A stretch of 50,102 bases of DNA from Paenibacillus lignilyticus (GCF_017942085.1 NZ_JAGKSP010000025.1:1-50102); one strand, 5' to 3'; positions 41,373 through 50,102 are shown, numbered from the stretch's first letter. Numbers and translations: made by a program. Notes: generated from the sequence alone by a model not told the origin.

Positions 41373-41588
41373 ATGAAAGAAATAGGAATTTCGACAGAAT
41401 ATATTGCACTCGGACAGTTTCTTAAGCTGTCTGACTGCATTGACTCCGGCGGTGCAGCCAAATTCTTCTTGCAGGAGAACGAGGTACTGATCAACGGGGA
41501 GCCGGACGACCGTCGCGGCCGCAAATTGTACACCGGCGATAAGATTGACGTGAAAGGGTTCGGCAGCTTTACGATCGTGAAACGGTAA
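41373..41588 (+). CDS. yaaA: S4-domain protein YaaA
   Basis: 71 residues: 'ISTEYIALGQFLKLSDCIDSGGAAKFFLQENEVLINGEPDDRRGRKLYTGDKIDV' is an S4 RNA-binding domain, related to RlbA. It is implicated in ribosome assembly in Bacillus. AAGGAG precedes the ATG. It lies 17 nt downstream of dnaN and 46 nt before recF, the conserved arrangement. Confidence 0.95.
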   Translation: MKEIGISTEYIALGQFLKLSDCIDSGGAAKFFLQENEVLINGEPDDRRGRKLYTGDKIDVKGFGSFTIVKR

Positions 41589-41634
41589 TGCAGCGAGCAA
41601 CGCGGCTTGTCAGCAGTAACCGGGGGGCATTCAA

Positions 41635-42744
41635 GTGCGATTAACATCCATTCAATTGCAGCATTATCGCAATTACGAGCAAATTGAACTTGCGACTGAC
41701 AGTCAGGTTAACTTGTTTGTCGGTCGCAATGCGCAAGGTAAAACCAACCTGCTGGAAGCGATTTTCGTGCTGGCTCTGACGAAGTCTCACCGTACGAGCA
41801 AGGACAAAGAGCTAGTCGGCTGGCAATCTTCTGAAGCGCGGATCCGGGGTGTAGTGGAGAAACGATATGGTCCGCTCACGCTGGATCTTTCTTTGTCTCC
41901 TCAGGGGAAGAAAGCGAAGATAAACGGCCTGGAGCAGCGCAAACTTAGCGAGTTTGTCGGATCGCTCAATGTCGTCATGTTCGCTCCCGAGGATTTGGAA
42001 ATCGTAAAGGGCACGCCGGGCATCCGAAGACGATTTCTGGATATGGAAATCGGCCAGGTTCAGCCTGGTTATTTGCATGCACTGGGTCAATACAGCAAAG
42101 TGCTTGTGCAGCGCAATAATTACTTGAAAACAGCATCGCCCGGCAACGCCAATCAGGCCATGATGGATGTCTGGAATATGCAGCTTGCAGAGTACGGTGT
42201 TAAAATTGTGAAAAAAAGGCAAAACTTCATAGAGAAGCTTCAGAAGTGGGCACAGCAGATTCATGCAGGCATAACAGCCGGCGCAGAAGAGCTGACAATC
42301 GTTTATCGCCCCTCGTTCGAAAGTGACCCAACCGAAGATGAATCTATATTATTTGAGCAATTTATGATAAAGTTAACACAGGTAAAGGATCAGGAGCTTC
42401 GTCGCGGTATGACGCTCGTTGGTCCTCATCGTGATGACATGGCCTTTTTTATAAACGGCAAAGAAGCCTCTGTATATGGGTCACAGGGCCAACAGCGAAC
42501 GACAGCTTTATCGCTGAAATTAGCCGAGATTGAACTTATCCATGAAGAAATCGGCGAGTACCCTTTGCTGCTGCTCGATGATGTTTTATCCGAGCTGGAC
42601 CAGCACCGGCAAACGCAGCTTATAGAAACTTTTCAAAGTAAAGTGCAGACCTTTATTACGACGACCGGGCTTGAAAGCGTCAATATCAGCAAGCTCCATG
42701 ATTCCCGCGTGTACCAGGTGAAGGACGGTCATGTCGAACAGTAA
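41635..42744 (+). CDS. recF: DNA replication and repair protein RecF
   Basis: 369 residues from GTG 41635 (GGGGGG upstream). Walker A is GRNAQGKT; the signature 'YGSQGQQRTTALSLKLAEI' and Walker B 'LLLLDDVLSELD' follow. It is an SMC-like ATPase that, with RecO and RecR, loads RecA on gapped DNA. It lies between yaaA and remB. Confidence 0.97.
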   Translation: MRLTSIQLQHYRNYEQIELATDSQVNLFVGRNAQGKTNLLEAIFVLALTKSHRTSKDKELVGWQSSEARIRGVVEKRYGPLTLDLSLSPQGKKAKINGLEQRKLSEFVGSLNVVMFAPEDLEIVKGTPGIRRRFLDMEIGQVQPGYLHALGQYSKVLVQRNNYLKTASPGNANQAMMDVWNMQLAEYGVKIVKKRQNFIEKLQKWAQQIHAGITAGAEELTIVYRPSFESDPTEDESILFEQFMIKLTQVKDQELRRGMTLVGPHRDDMAFFINGKEASVYGSQGQQRTTALSLKLAEIELIHEEIGEYPLLLLDDVLSELDQHRQTQLIETFQSKVQTFITTTGLESVNISKLHDSRVYQVKDGHVEQ

Positions 42745-42777
42745 GCCTTAAGGCGTTGCCTATGAGAGGTGGAGGCT

Positions 42778-43026
42778 ATGTACATTCATTTGGGCGGAGA
42801 AAAAATTATTCGTGCTACGGAACTCGTAGCTATATTTGATATCTCAATCGAGCAGTCCTCCAAGCTGTCCAAGCAATTCGTCGCACAGGCTCGGAAGCGA
42901 AAAGACGTTGAAGTTATAGGAGAAGAAGAAGCGAAATCCATTGTAGTGACCGAGCATAAGATCTACTATTCGCCGATTTCATCCTCAACGCTGAAGAAAC
43001 GATCGCACCATTTTGCGACCAACTAG
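42778..43026 (+). CDS. remB: extracellular matrix regulator RemB (DUF370, YaaB)
   Basis: 82 residues from ATG 42778 (GAGGTGGAGG just upstream), starting MYIHLGGEKIIRATELVAIFDI; the family signature 'VVTEHKIYYSPISSSTLKKR' follows. RemB promotes biofilm matrix gene expression in Bacillus. It lies between recF and gyrB, the canonical position. Confidence 0.93.
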   Translation: MYIHLGGEKIIRATELVAIFDISIEQSSKLSKQFVAQARKRKDVEVIGEEEAKSIVVTEHKIYYSPISSSTLKKRSHHFATN

Positions 43027-43093
43027 GGTCGTACAACGGGAATTGATATTGCAGCATTAGATGCGGCAAGAGTAGTTGAGAGGAGCAGTGAAA

Positions 43094-45010
43094 TTGAGCA
43101 TGTCGTCGAATCAGCATACGTATGATGAAAGTCAGATTCAGGTGCTTGAAGGATTAGAGGCGGTACGTAAACGCCCCGGTATGTATATAGGCTCTACCAG
43201 TGGCAAAGGGCTTCACCATCTCGTATGGGAAGTCGTCGACAATAGTATTGACGAAGCGCTGGCCGGCTATTGCACACGCATAGAAGTCATAATTCATGAA
43301 GATAACAGTATTACTGTCATCGACAACGGCCGCGGTATTCCGGTCGGTGAAAACGTGAAACTGAAGAAATCGACACTTGAAGTGGTTATGACGGTCCTTC
43401 ATGCAGGCGGTAAGTTTGGCGGCGAGGGCTACAAGGTATCCGGCGGTTTGCATGGCGTTGGTATTTCCGTCGTGAATGCATTGTCCGAGCATGTAGACGT
43501 AACCGTTAAGCGGGAAGGCCATATCCATAGACAAGAATATCGTCGCGGCGTACCGCAGTATGATCTCAAAGTAATCGGTGATACCGAAGAAACAGGGACA
43601 ACGACTCGCTTCAAACCGGATCCGGAGATTTTTACGGAGACATTGATTTATGAGTATGAGGTGCTTCAATCCCGTATTCGCGAGCTGGCGTTTTTGAATA
43701 AAGGCATTGAAATTGCGCTGCTTGATGAGCGGACAGGCGCAAGCAACACGTACAAATACGAAGGCGGGATTAACGAATTCGTCAAGTATTTGAACCGTAA
43801 TCGTGAAGCATTGCATGAGCAGCCGATCTACGTGGAAGGCAACAAGGACAACATCCACGTGGAAGTAGCCTTGCAGTATAACGATAGCTATACCGAGAAC
43901 ATTTACTCGTTCGCTAACAATATCAACACGCATGAGGGCGGAACGCATGAGTCCGGCTTCAAGAGCGCGCTGACACGTATTATTAACGAGTATTCCCGTA
44001 AAATGAACGCGATCAAAGAAAGCGACTCCAATCTGTCGGGTGACGATGTTCGTGAAGGTTTGACGGCGATTATTTCCGTTAAGATTCCGGAGCCTCAGTT
44101 TGAAGGGCAAACGAAAACCAAGCTTGGCAACAGCGAAGTGCGGGGGATTGTCGAATCCTTCTTCGCGGAGAAGTTCCAAGAGTTCTTGAATGAGAATCCG
44201 GCTGTTTCGAAGAAAATCATCGAGAAGGGCCTTCAAGCTGCACGTGCGCGTGAAGCAGCTCGTAAAGCCCGTGAGTTAACCCGTCGTAAGAGCGCGCTGG
44301 AAGTGAGTGCACTACCGGGTAAATTGGCGGATTGCTCCTCGAAGGATGCTTCGATCAGTGAAATCTATATCGTAGAGGGTGACTCTGCGGGCGGATCGGC
44401 TAAACAAGGCCGTGATCGTCATTACCAAGCCATTTTGCCGCTGCGGGGTAAAATTTTGAACGTCGAGCGCGCGCGTCTGGACCGTATTTTATCCAATACG
44501 GAAATTCGCGCAATCATTACGGCGCTAGGTACGAGCATTGCCGATGATTTCGATATCTCCAAAGCTCGTTATCACAAAGTCATCATCATGACCGATGCTG
44601 ACGTCGACGGCGCACATATTCGTACGCTGCTGCTCACCTTCTTCTTCCGCTACATGCGCAAAATTATCGAGGCCGGCTTTATTTACATCGCACAGCCGCC
44701 GCTCTTTAAGATCGAACGCAATAAAGTCATTCGTTATGCGCAAAGCGAGAAAGAACGGGATGCCATCATCAGCGAATTCGGTGAAGGCGCTAAAGTCAAT
44801 GTACAGCGTTATAAAGGTCTCGGAGAGATGAACGCATCGCAGCTGTGGGAGACAACTATGGATCCGGAAAGCCGCACGATGCTTCAAGTTACAATCGAGG
44901 ATGCCATTGAGGCTGACAATATTTTCGAAACCCTTATGGGTGATAACGTCGAACCGCGCCGTGAATTCATTCAAGAATTTGCGAAGTACGTGAAGAATCT
45001 CGATGTATAG
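43094..45010 (+). CDS. gyrB: DNA gyrase subunit B
   Basis: 638 residues. The GHKL ATPase has 'EVVDNSIDEALAG', 'DNGRGIPV' and 'GGLHGVGISVVNAL'; the TOPRIM domain has 'YIVEGDSAGGSAKQGRDRHYQAILPLRGKILNVE'. It powers negative supercoiling with GyrA. TTG 43094 is chosen (AGGAG at 43081-43085, 8 nt spacing); the ATG at 43100 is 14 nt from it and is the alternative. It ends in a bidirectional terminator facing the ATP-grasp gene. Confidence 0.97.
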   Translation: MSMSSNQHTYDESQIQVLEGLEAVRKRPGMYIGSTSGKGLHHLVWEVVDNSIDEALAGYCTRIEVIIHEDNSITVIDNGRGIPVGENVKLKKSTLEVVMTVLHAGGKFGGEGYKVSGGLHGVGISVVNALSEHVDVTVKREGHIHRQEYRRGVPQYDLKVIGDTEETGTTTRFKPDPEIFTETLIYEYEVLQSRIRELAFLNKGIEIALLDERTGASNTYKYEGGINEFVKYLNRNREALHEQPIYVEGNKDNIHVEVALQYNDSYTENIYSFANNINTHEGGTHESGFKSALTRIINEYSRKMNAIKESDSNLSGDDVREGLTAIISVKIPEPQFEGQTKTKLGNSEVRGIVESFFAEKFQEFLNENPAVSKKIIEKGLQAARAREAARKARELTRRKSALEVSALPGKLADCSSKDASISEIYIVEGDSAGGSAKQGRDRHYQAILPLRGKILNVERARLDRILSNTEIRAIITALGTSIADDFDISKARYHKVIIMTDADVDGAHIRTLLLTFFFRYMRKIIEAGFIYIAQPPLFKIERNKVIRYAQSEKERDAIISEFGEGAKVNVQRYKGLGEMNASQLWETTMDPESRTMLQVTIEDAIEADNIFETLMGDNVEPRREFIQEFAKYVKNLDV

Positions 45011-45029
45011 AGCGTTAACAAAACAAACA

Positions 45030-45059
45030 ACAAGCCGTCCGGCGATTCGGGCGGCTTGT
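45030..45059. terminator. bidirectional terminator between gyrB and the ATP-grasp gene
   Basis: ACAAGCCGTCCG (45030-45041) and CGGGCGGCTTGT (45048-45059) form a 12-bp stem with one G-T pair. It is followed by T-rich sequence on the plus strand and by TTGTTTGTTTTG on the minus strand. Confidence 0.85.
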
Positions 45060-45060
45060 G

Positions 45061-45813
45061 TTATTTCTTTTTGCGATTATTTGCTGCGTGGTAGCGGTAA
45101 ATGCGGCGGAAGATATCTTTATCCGGCAGTTTTCGGAAGATATATGGATCAGGCATCGTGTTGACCTCAAGGATCCAAGGCCTAAAAGATTGATCAATGG
45201 CCAGATCCAGACCAATCTCTTTGATCCTCTTATACGAAGTCTCCATTTGCTGGGCAGTGATAACCCCTAGTTCAGCCAGCCATTCTTGATAGCTGGCAAT
45301 CTGCGCGATAGAAAGATGGGATCGCATTAGCTTCTCAAAAGGCATCGCAGTGCCGCCATTATGACAGTTGGTTACGATTCTAGAGGGATCGCTGACTCTG
45401 CCGATGACACCGGTTGTTACCCATTGCTGCTTCAAGTTGCGCTGAACCATGACGCGGACATCGAATCTTCTTTTGTCATAAGTAAGTAAATGAATGCCCT
45501 GCTGAATCAAATATTTGCGGCCTTGAATGACTTGCCCGAGAGATTGAGCCATCGACTCAAACGAAGAAAATCGCTGAAGTTTGGTCCCTAGTTGATAGGT
45601 GTACGTATTATCGGCCGTTTTCTCCACCCGGATGACGCCGTTGCCGAATGTGCCGTGATCGGGTTTTACATAAACCATTTCAAATTCATTAAGCATCTGC
45701 TCAAGCTCAGATGTGCTCCACACTTGTGTTACCGGAATACGCTGACGCAATTCGTCGGAATGCAGCAGCACTTTTGTTTTCTCCCATTTGCTTCTAACGC
45801 GTTGTATGGCCAA
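45061..45813 (-). CDS. YheC/YheD family ATP-grasp protein
   Basis: 250 residues from TTG 45813, giving MAIQRVRSKWEKTKVLLHSDELRQ, which looks like the family's usual start. The frame is open to a GTG at 45948 with AAGGGA upstream, but that extension overlaps a plus-strand promoter. ATP-grasp elements include 'VYVKPDHGTFGNGVIRVE', 'QGIHLLTYDKRRFDVRVMVQR' and 'DLAIDQSFRPWILEVNTMPDPYIF' (metal-binding Glu/Asn). Members are linked to the Bacillus spore coat and may ligate amino or carboxyl groups. It splits gyrB from gyrA. Confidence 0.85.
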   Translation of the reverse strand: MAIQRVRSKWEKTKVLLHSDELRQRIPVTQVWSTSELEQMLNEFEMVYVKPDHGTFGNGVIRVEKTADNTYTYQLGTKLQRFSSFESMAQSLGQVIQGRKYLIQQGIHLLTYDKRRFDVRVMVQRNLKQQWVTTGVIGRVSDPSRIVTNCHNGGTAMPFEKLMRSHLSIAQIASYQEWLAELGVITAQQMETSYKRIKEIGLDLAIDQSFRPWILEVNTMPDPYIFRKLPDKDIFRRIYRYHAANNRKKK

Positions 45814-45868
45814 CAAGGTCCCGCCTTCCAGTGGGATAGTAGGTGGTGCAGGAAAGCCCAGCCTGCAG

Positions 45869-45897
45869 GAGACAGGGGTTGAAAACGATGTTATAAT
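45869..45897 (+). promoter_or_regulatory. candidate gyrA promoter
   Basis: GAGACA (45869-45874), a 17-nt spacer and an exact TATAAT (45892-45897). A second TATAAT at 46091-46096 has only a poorly spaced TTGGCT. gyrA needs its own promoter because the ATP-grasp gene and terminator cut it from gyrB. Confidence 0.5.
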
Positions 45898-45997
45898 AGG
45901 GATAATGCCTATTTTTGCTTCTACGCAAGAAGGCTCTAATAATCGCACTTTGATTCCCTTTTAGATTATGGCGGAGAACGGTGCAAGGAGTGGGCGA

Positions 45998-46105
45998 ATG
46001 CCTACGTTTGCTAAAGTTTGTAGTCAGGTGGATGCCTGGAGCAACTTTATTGCCGCCAAACGTTTAAGGTTGGCTGGATTGAGAAAAAACTATAATGGAT
46101 TCTAG
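45998..46105 (+). CDS. candidate 35-codon small protein upstream of gyrA
   Basis: AAGGAG lies 7-8 nt before ATG 45998, an ideal ribosome-binding site. The peptide is MPTFAKVCSQVDAWSNFIAA then KRLRLAGLRKNYNGF, basic and amphipathic. It lies downstream of the TATAAT promoter at 45869-45897 and 102 nt before gyrA. I recognise no family. It might be a leader peptide or a chance ORF. Confidence 0.4.
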   Translation: MPTFAKVCSQVDAWSNFIAAKRLRLAGLRKNYNGF

Positions 46106-46207
46106 TATTCTGTTATACGAATTATCCCTGCTTTCGTGATGCGAAGAACACTGTAATCGCATTCGAAGGCTCATGTTGATGTTATAAGCAACCCTAGGAG
46201 GTCAACG

Positions 46208-48700
46208 ATGGCGGAAGAGAACAATCTGCAAGTAAGGGATCGCGATATCGGTACTGAGATGCGCGAATCGTTTATGGATTATGCAATGAGTATCATCGTT
46301 AGCCGCGCACTTCCGGATGTACGAGACGGACTGAAACCGGTTCACCGTCGGATTCTCTTTGCCATGTCCGAGCTTGGCATGTCTCCGGACAAGCCGTACA
46401 AGAAGTCGGCCAGAATCGTCGGCGAAGTAATCGGTAAGTATCATCCGCATGGCGACTCAGCCGTTTACGAGACCATGGTCCGGATGGCGCAAGATTTCTC
46501 ACTGCGTTATATGCTTATCGACGGTCATGGTAACTTTGGTTCCATTGACGGTGATATGGCTGCAGCTATGCGTTACACAGAGGCGCGTTTGTCCAAGATC
46601 GCGATGGAAATGCTTCGCGATATCAATAAAGAAACGGTCGATTACATTCCGAACTATGACGGCGAAGAGCATGAGCCGAAAGTACTTCCTGCCCGTTTCC
46701 CGAATCTCTTGGTGAACGGTTTGACAGGGATCGCGGTAGGTATGGCTACCAACATTCCGCCGCATAACTTGACTGAAGTTATCAATGGCGTACAAGCGCT
46801 TATTCAGAACCCCGATATCACTCCAATCGAGCTGATGGACTATATCAAAGGTCCTGACTTCCCAACTGCCGGGTTCGTAATGGGACGCGAAGGGATGCGC
46901 CAAGCCTATACAACAGGCCGCGGATCCGTCACCATGCGTGCACGCGCAACAATCGAGGAGAATGGCGGTAAAGCGCGGATCATCGTGCACGAACTGCCTT
47001 ACCAGGTTGTTAAAGCAAGACTTGTCGAGAAAATCGCAGAGCTTGTCCGCGAGAAGAAAATCGAGGGCATTACCGATCTGCGCGATGAGTCGGACCGTAA
47101 CGGTATGCGTGTCGTCATTGAGCTTCGCCGCGATGTGACGCCTACAGTTGTATTGAACAATTTATACAAGCAAACGCAGATGCAGATGAACTTCGGCTTC
47201 AACATGCTTGCCCTTGTTAAAGGCGAGCCGCGTACACTCAACCTGCGTGATATTTTGTATTACTATTTAGAGCATCAAATTGAAGTCATCCGCCGTCGCA
47301 CGGAGTTTGACCTGAAGAAAGCGGAAGCTCGCGCTCACATTCTGGAAGGCTTGCGTATTGCACTTGATAACCTGGATGAAGTCATCAAGTTGATTCGTGC
47401 GTCGCAAACAACGGAAGAAGCAAGAGAAGGCTTGATTTCGCGCTTTAGCTTAAGCCTCGATCAAGCACAAGCCATTCTCGACATGCGTTTGCAGCGTCTG
47501 ACAGGACTCGAGCGCGACAAGATCGAAGCCGAGTATGCTGAGCTGCTTCGCAAAATTGCGGAATTCAAAGCGATTCTTGCTGATGAGCAGCTTGTTCTGC
47601 AAATCATCAACGAGGAACTTGAAGAAGTGAAAGAGAAATTCGGCGATGAGCGTCGTACGGAGCTAATGGCAAGCGAAGATGAGATCTTGGATGAAGATCT
47701 GATTCCGCGCGAAGATGTCATTATCTCGGTTACTCACTCCGGTTATGTGAAGCGTCTGCCGGTTACAACTTACCGCAGCCAGAAGCGCGGCGGCAAAGGC
47801 GTTATCGGAATGGATACGAAGGATACCGACTTTGTCGAGCATCTGTTTGTATCCAACACGCATCACTTCCTTCTCTTCTTTACGAATAAGGGAAAAGTGT
47901 ACCGCCTGAAGGCTTATGAGATTCCGGATCTCAGCCGTACAGCTCGTGGGACACCGATCATAAACCTGATTCAAATCGAGCAAGGAGAAACCGTTAATGC
48001 GGTTATCCCGGTTGAATCGTTCGAGCCGGATCGTTTCTTGTTCTTTGCAACGAAACAAGGCATCGTGAAGAAGACACCTCTTGATGACTATTCGAACATC
48101 CGTAAAGTTGGACTTATCGCGATTAACCTGCGCGATGACGATGATCTGATTGGCGTGAAGCTGACGGACGGAACGAAAGAAATCATAATGGGTACGAGCC
48201 AAGGGATGTCCATCCGATTCCCAGAGACGGATGTTCGTCCGATGGGACGTTCGGCGACAGGGGTTAAGGGGATTAACTCTGATGACGACGATCAGGTAAT
48301 CGGTATGGATGTTGTAGAGCCGGAGAATGAGGTATTGATCGTTACAGCTAATGGTTATGGTAAACGTACTCCGGTAAGTGAGTACCGCAGCCAAAGCCGT
48401 GGCGGTAAAGGGATCAAGACGCTCAACGTAACGGAGAGAAACGGATCGATCGTCAGCTTGAAAGTCGTTCAGAACGACGAGGATCTGATGATCATGACAT
48501 CCGGAGGCACGCTCATTCGTATGAGCATGGCCGGCATCTCTACAATGGGCCGTAACACGCAAGGGGTTAGACTCATCAATATTCGCGAAGATGACTCTGT
48601 TGCGACGGTTACCCGCGTGGCGCGCAACGACGAGTCAGACAACAATGATGAAGAGTTAGAGGGCGAGGAAACAGAAGGAACGTCCTCCACTGAAGAATAG
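46208..48700 (+). CDS. gyrA: DNA gyrase subunit A
   Basis: 830 residues. The catalytic tyrosine is Y123 (MRYTEARLS). The quinolone-resistance region has S84 and E88 (HGDSAVYETM), the wild-type, sensitive-type residues. The C-terminal pinwheel carries the GyrA box QKRGGKG and a related QSRGGKG, with an acidic tail (NDEELEGEETEGTSSTEE). AGGAGG precedes the ATG. It makes and reseals the double-strand break. An HD-GYP gene follows after 43 nt. Confidence 0.98.
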   Translation: MAEENNLQVRDRDIGTEMRESFMDYAMSIIVSRALPDVRDGLKPVHRRILFAMSELGMSPDKPYKKSARIVGEVIGKYHPHGDSAVYETMVRMAQDFSLRYMLIDGHGNFGSIDGDMAAAMRYTEARLSKIAMEMLRDINKETVDYIPNYDGEEHEPKVLPARFPNLLVNGLTGIAVGMATNIPPHNLTEVINGVQALIQNPDITPIELMDYIKGPDFPTAGFVMGREGMRQAYTTGRGSVTMRARATIEENGGKARIIVHELPYQVVKARLVEKIAELVREKKIEGITDLRDESDRNGMRVVIELRRDVTPTVVLNNLYKQTQMQMNFGFNMLALVKGEPRTLNLRDILYYYLEHQIEVIRRRTEFDLKKAEARAHILEGLRIALDNLDEVIKLIRASQTTEEAREGLISRFSLSLDQAQAILDMRLQRLTGLERDKIEAEYAELLRKIAEFKAILADEQLVLQIINEELEEVKEKFGDERRTELMASEDEILDEDLIPREDVIISVTHSGYVKRLPVTTYRSQKRGGKGVIGMDTKDTDFVEHLFVSNTHHFLLFFTNKGKVYRLKAYEIPDLSRTARGTPIINLIQIEQGETVNAVIPVESFEPDRFLFFATKQGIVKKTPLDDYSNIRKVGLIAINLRDDDDLIGVKLTDGTKEIIMGTSQGMSIRFPETDVRPMGRSATGVKGINSDDDDQVIGMDVVEPENEVLIVTANGYGKRTPVSEYRSQSRGGKGIKTLNVTERNGSIVSLKVVQNDEDLMIMTSGGTLIRMSMAGISTMGRNTQGVRLINIREDDSVATVTRVARNDESDNNDEELEGEETEGTSSTEE

Positions 48701-48743
48701 ACATAAACGAGAAAGATAATCGCAGGCATCGTGGAGGAGAGCT

Positions 48744-49829
48744 ATGGGGACAGTAGCGATTTCGCAAGTAAAGCTTGGGGACAAAATTGCACAAGACGTT
48801 CTCACCCCGCTTGGCAGTGTGCTTTTGCATAAAGGTAAAGTGGTAACTCCGCGCGAGTACGATATCTTGCATGCATTCCTTGTACCTACTGTCTGCATCG
48901 ATGCGCCAGGGGACAAGAAGGAAGCAGAGGAAGCAGCACAAGACAAGAATGTAGAATCAGGCAAAGAGAGCTCGGTCAAATCGGGATTGATGGAGCAGTA
49001 TGACTTAACGGTTGTGCTGCTCAAGAAAGTGTTCAATCAGATGATGAGCGGAATGGCTTTGCCGATTCTTGATTTGCGTAATCAGCTGGAAGCGCTGCTG
49101 TCTTATAGTCATGACTATAAGATGATGACCTTCTCTCCGCAGAATGTCCCGAATGAGGATTACTTGTTTCACAAAAGCGTCATGTCAGCATTAAGCTGCT
49201 ACATGCTGGCTCAGTGGAATAACCTCCCCAAGAAGGACTGGATGCAGTCGGCGTTCGCAGGGCTGCTTCATGATATCGGCAACGCTAAGATAGACCGCAA
49301 CATCCTCAATAAACCGACGAAGCTGACGGCTGAGGAAGTCGAGGATATGAAACGGCATACTGTTCTTGGCTATCAGTTGCTCAAGAACGCTGCAGCGATC
49401 AATGAAGGTGTAAAGCTGGCAGCACTCCAGCATCATGAACGGTATGACGGGAGCGGTTATCCACTTGGTATCGGGTCGGAGAAAATCCATCCTTATGCAA
49501 AGTTTGTAGCGATCTCGGATATCTTCAATGCCATGACGATGAAACGCGCTTACCGTAAAGCGACTTCGCCTTATTTAGTGCTTGAACAGCTGCTGCAGGA
49601 CTCATTTGGTAAGCTGGATCCTGCCTACGTACGGATCTTTATTGATAAGGCGACTCAGTTTAACAATGGAACAGTCGTACGATTGAATGATGATCGTGTC
49701 GGTGAGATTGTTTTCTCAGACCGGAACCATCCGACAAGGCCTTGGGTATCTGTATCCGGAACGATCGTCAATCTCATTACCGAACGACAGCTGTATATAG
49801 AAGAAGTAATGTCGAGAAACAATCAATAA
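48744..49829 (+). CDS. HD-GYP domain phosphodiesterase-like protein
   Basis: 361 residues. An N-terminal region with a charged linker (about 55-80, DKKEAEEAAQDKNVESGKES) precedes the HD-GYP domain. Metal ligands H176-D177 (LLHDIGNAKID), H205, H230-H231 and D259 are seen, and the GYP signature is HHERYDGSGYP (230-240). HD-GYP proteins hydrolyse c-di-GMP. GGAGGAG precedes the ATG. It follows gyrA and comes directly before an rRNA operon; whether it is co-transcribed with gyrA is unclear. Confidence 0.92.
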   Translation: MGTVAISQVKLGDKIAQDVLTPLGSVLLHKGKVVTPREYDILHAFLVPTVCIDAPGDKKEAEEAAQDKNVESGKESSVKSGLMEQYDLTVVLLKKVFNQMMSGMALPILDLRNQLEALLSYSHDYKMMTFSPQNVPNEDYLFHKSVMSALSCYMLAQWNNLPKKDWMQSAFAGLLHDIGNAKIDRNILNKPTKLTAEEVEDMKRHTVLGYQLLKNAAAINEGVKLAALQHHERYDGSGYPLGIGSEKIHPYAKFVAISDIFNAMTMKRAYRKATSPYLVLEQLLQDSFGKLDPAYVRIFIDKATQFNNGTVVRLNDDRVGEIVFSDRNHPTRPWVSVSGTIVNLITERQLYIEEVMSRNNQ

Positions 49830-49849
49830 GATGATTTTAAAATAAAGGT

Positions 49850-49878
49850 TGACCTGATTTGTCGAACTGTGTTATATT
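49850..49878 (+). promoter_or_regulatory. rRNA operon promoter P1
   Basis: TTGACC (49850-49855), a 17-nt spacer and TATATT (49873-49878), about 220 nt before the expected 16S start. Confidence 0.85.
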
Positions 49879-49943
49879 ACTCCTTGCCGCTTTTGAGGCA
49901 AAGAAATATAACGCAGTTTTTTATTTGAAAGAATAAAAAAAGC

Positions 49944-49973
49944 TTGCAATGAAGTAAGCGAATGTGATATATT
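49944..49973 (+). promoter_or_regulatory. rRNA operon promoter P2
   Basis: TTGCAA (49944-49949), an 18-nt spacer and TATATT (49968-49973), preceded by an A-rich UP-element-like tract (AAAGAATAAAAAAAGC). P1 and P2 are tandem, as in Bacillus rrn operons. Confidence 0.85.
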
Positions 49974-50018
49974 ATTCAAGTCGCCGCTGAGACATGGGCG
50001 CATAAAACACGAAGTATT

Positions 50019-50102
50019 TGTTCTTTGAAAACTGAACAATGAGCGACCAGTCAAATGGTCATAAATCGCGAAACGAACGTTTCGCAAAGCTAGTTTTTTG
50101 AA
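50019..50102 (+). promoter_or_regulatory. rRNA leader (antitermination-type), 16S begins beyond the window
   Basis: GTTCTTTGAAAACTGAAC (from 50020) is the leader sequence found before 16S in Firmicutes. GACCA/TGGTC (50045-50060) and GCGAAACG/CGTTTCGC (50068-50085) form hairpins, probably RNase III or processing elements. The window stops before the 16S start. Confidence 0.75.

Noticed and set aside
43154..44236. 360-codon minus-strand ORF opposite gyrB
   Set aside because: It is antisense to gyrB, with no ribosome-binding site and no domain.
50030..50102. 16S rRNA gene
   Set aside because: The leader is present but the conserved 16S 5' end (AGAGTTTGATC) is not reached before the window ends.
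1..50102. CRISPR array, transposase, integrase or prophage
   Set aside because: No regularly spaced repeats, and no coding region resembling these, were found on either strand.

Overview
This window looks like the chromosomal replication-origin region of an endospore-forming Firmicute, most probably Paenibacillaceae (Paenibacillus or a close relative such as Cohnella). The grounds are a syntenic core around rpmH | oriC | dnaA-dnaN, a moderately GC-rich base composition, spore-associated genes (yyaC, spoIIIJ-type yidC, jag, a YheC/YheD ATP-grasp gene), parS sites identical to the Bacillus 16-mer, and a gyrB / yheC-like / gyrA arrangement. The species cannot be read from the sequence alone.

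Layout. (1) 1-3.9 kb is an accessory stretch: a YflT-type stress protein, a DUF1328 membrane peptide, a GNAT acetyltransferase, a broken short-chain dehydrogenase, a GH16-like protein with an altered catalytic motif, and an AT-richer AlkD-like gene. (2) 3.9-14.1 kb (minus strand) holds rlmH, a CxxH/CxxC mini-protein, an HtrA protease and the walRKHIJ cell-wall regulatory operon, with an M23/LysM/G5 peptidase upstream. (3) 14.2-24.8 kb (minus strand) carries purA with a PurR-type operator, dnaC-rplI-gdpP-yybS, a CBS protein, an LCP cell-wall ligase, and rpsF-ssb-rpsR. (4) 24.9-28.8 kb contains yjzC, a candidate structured RNA, a 48-bp tandem repeat, tRNA-Ser(CGA), small DUF genes, yyaC and a cysteine-desulfurase-like enzyme. 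(5) 28.9-38 kb (minus strand) is the segregation and origin-left block parB-parA, noc, rsmG, mnmG, mnmE, jag, yidC, rnpA, rpmH. (6) 38.0-40.2 kb is a bipartite oriC flanking dnaA, with a DnaA-box cluster on each side and a conserved unwinding element upstream of dnaN. (7) 40.2-50.1 kb (plus strand) is dnaN-yaaA-recF-remB-gyrB, an opposite-strand ATP-grasp gene, gyrA and an HD-GYP gene. The window ends in tandem promoters and the leader of an rRNA operon, just before 16S.

Most genes point away from oriC, as expected. The origin genes work as a unit: DnaA loads DnaC helicase, DnaN clamps polymerase, and gyrase relieves torsion. ParAB/parS segregate origins, Noc protects the nucleoid, and WalRK links division to wall turnover. 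No CRISPR array, transposase or prophage was seen. The least explained items are the 200-nt structured RNA candidate at 25.2-25.45 kb, the adjacent 48-bp repeat, the 18-bp-armed hairpin after parB, a palindromic operator before the M23 gene, and a 35-codon ORF with a strong ribosome-binding site before gyrA.
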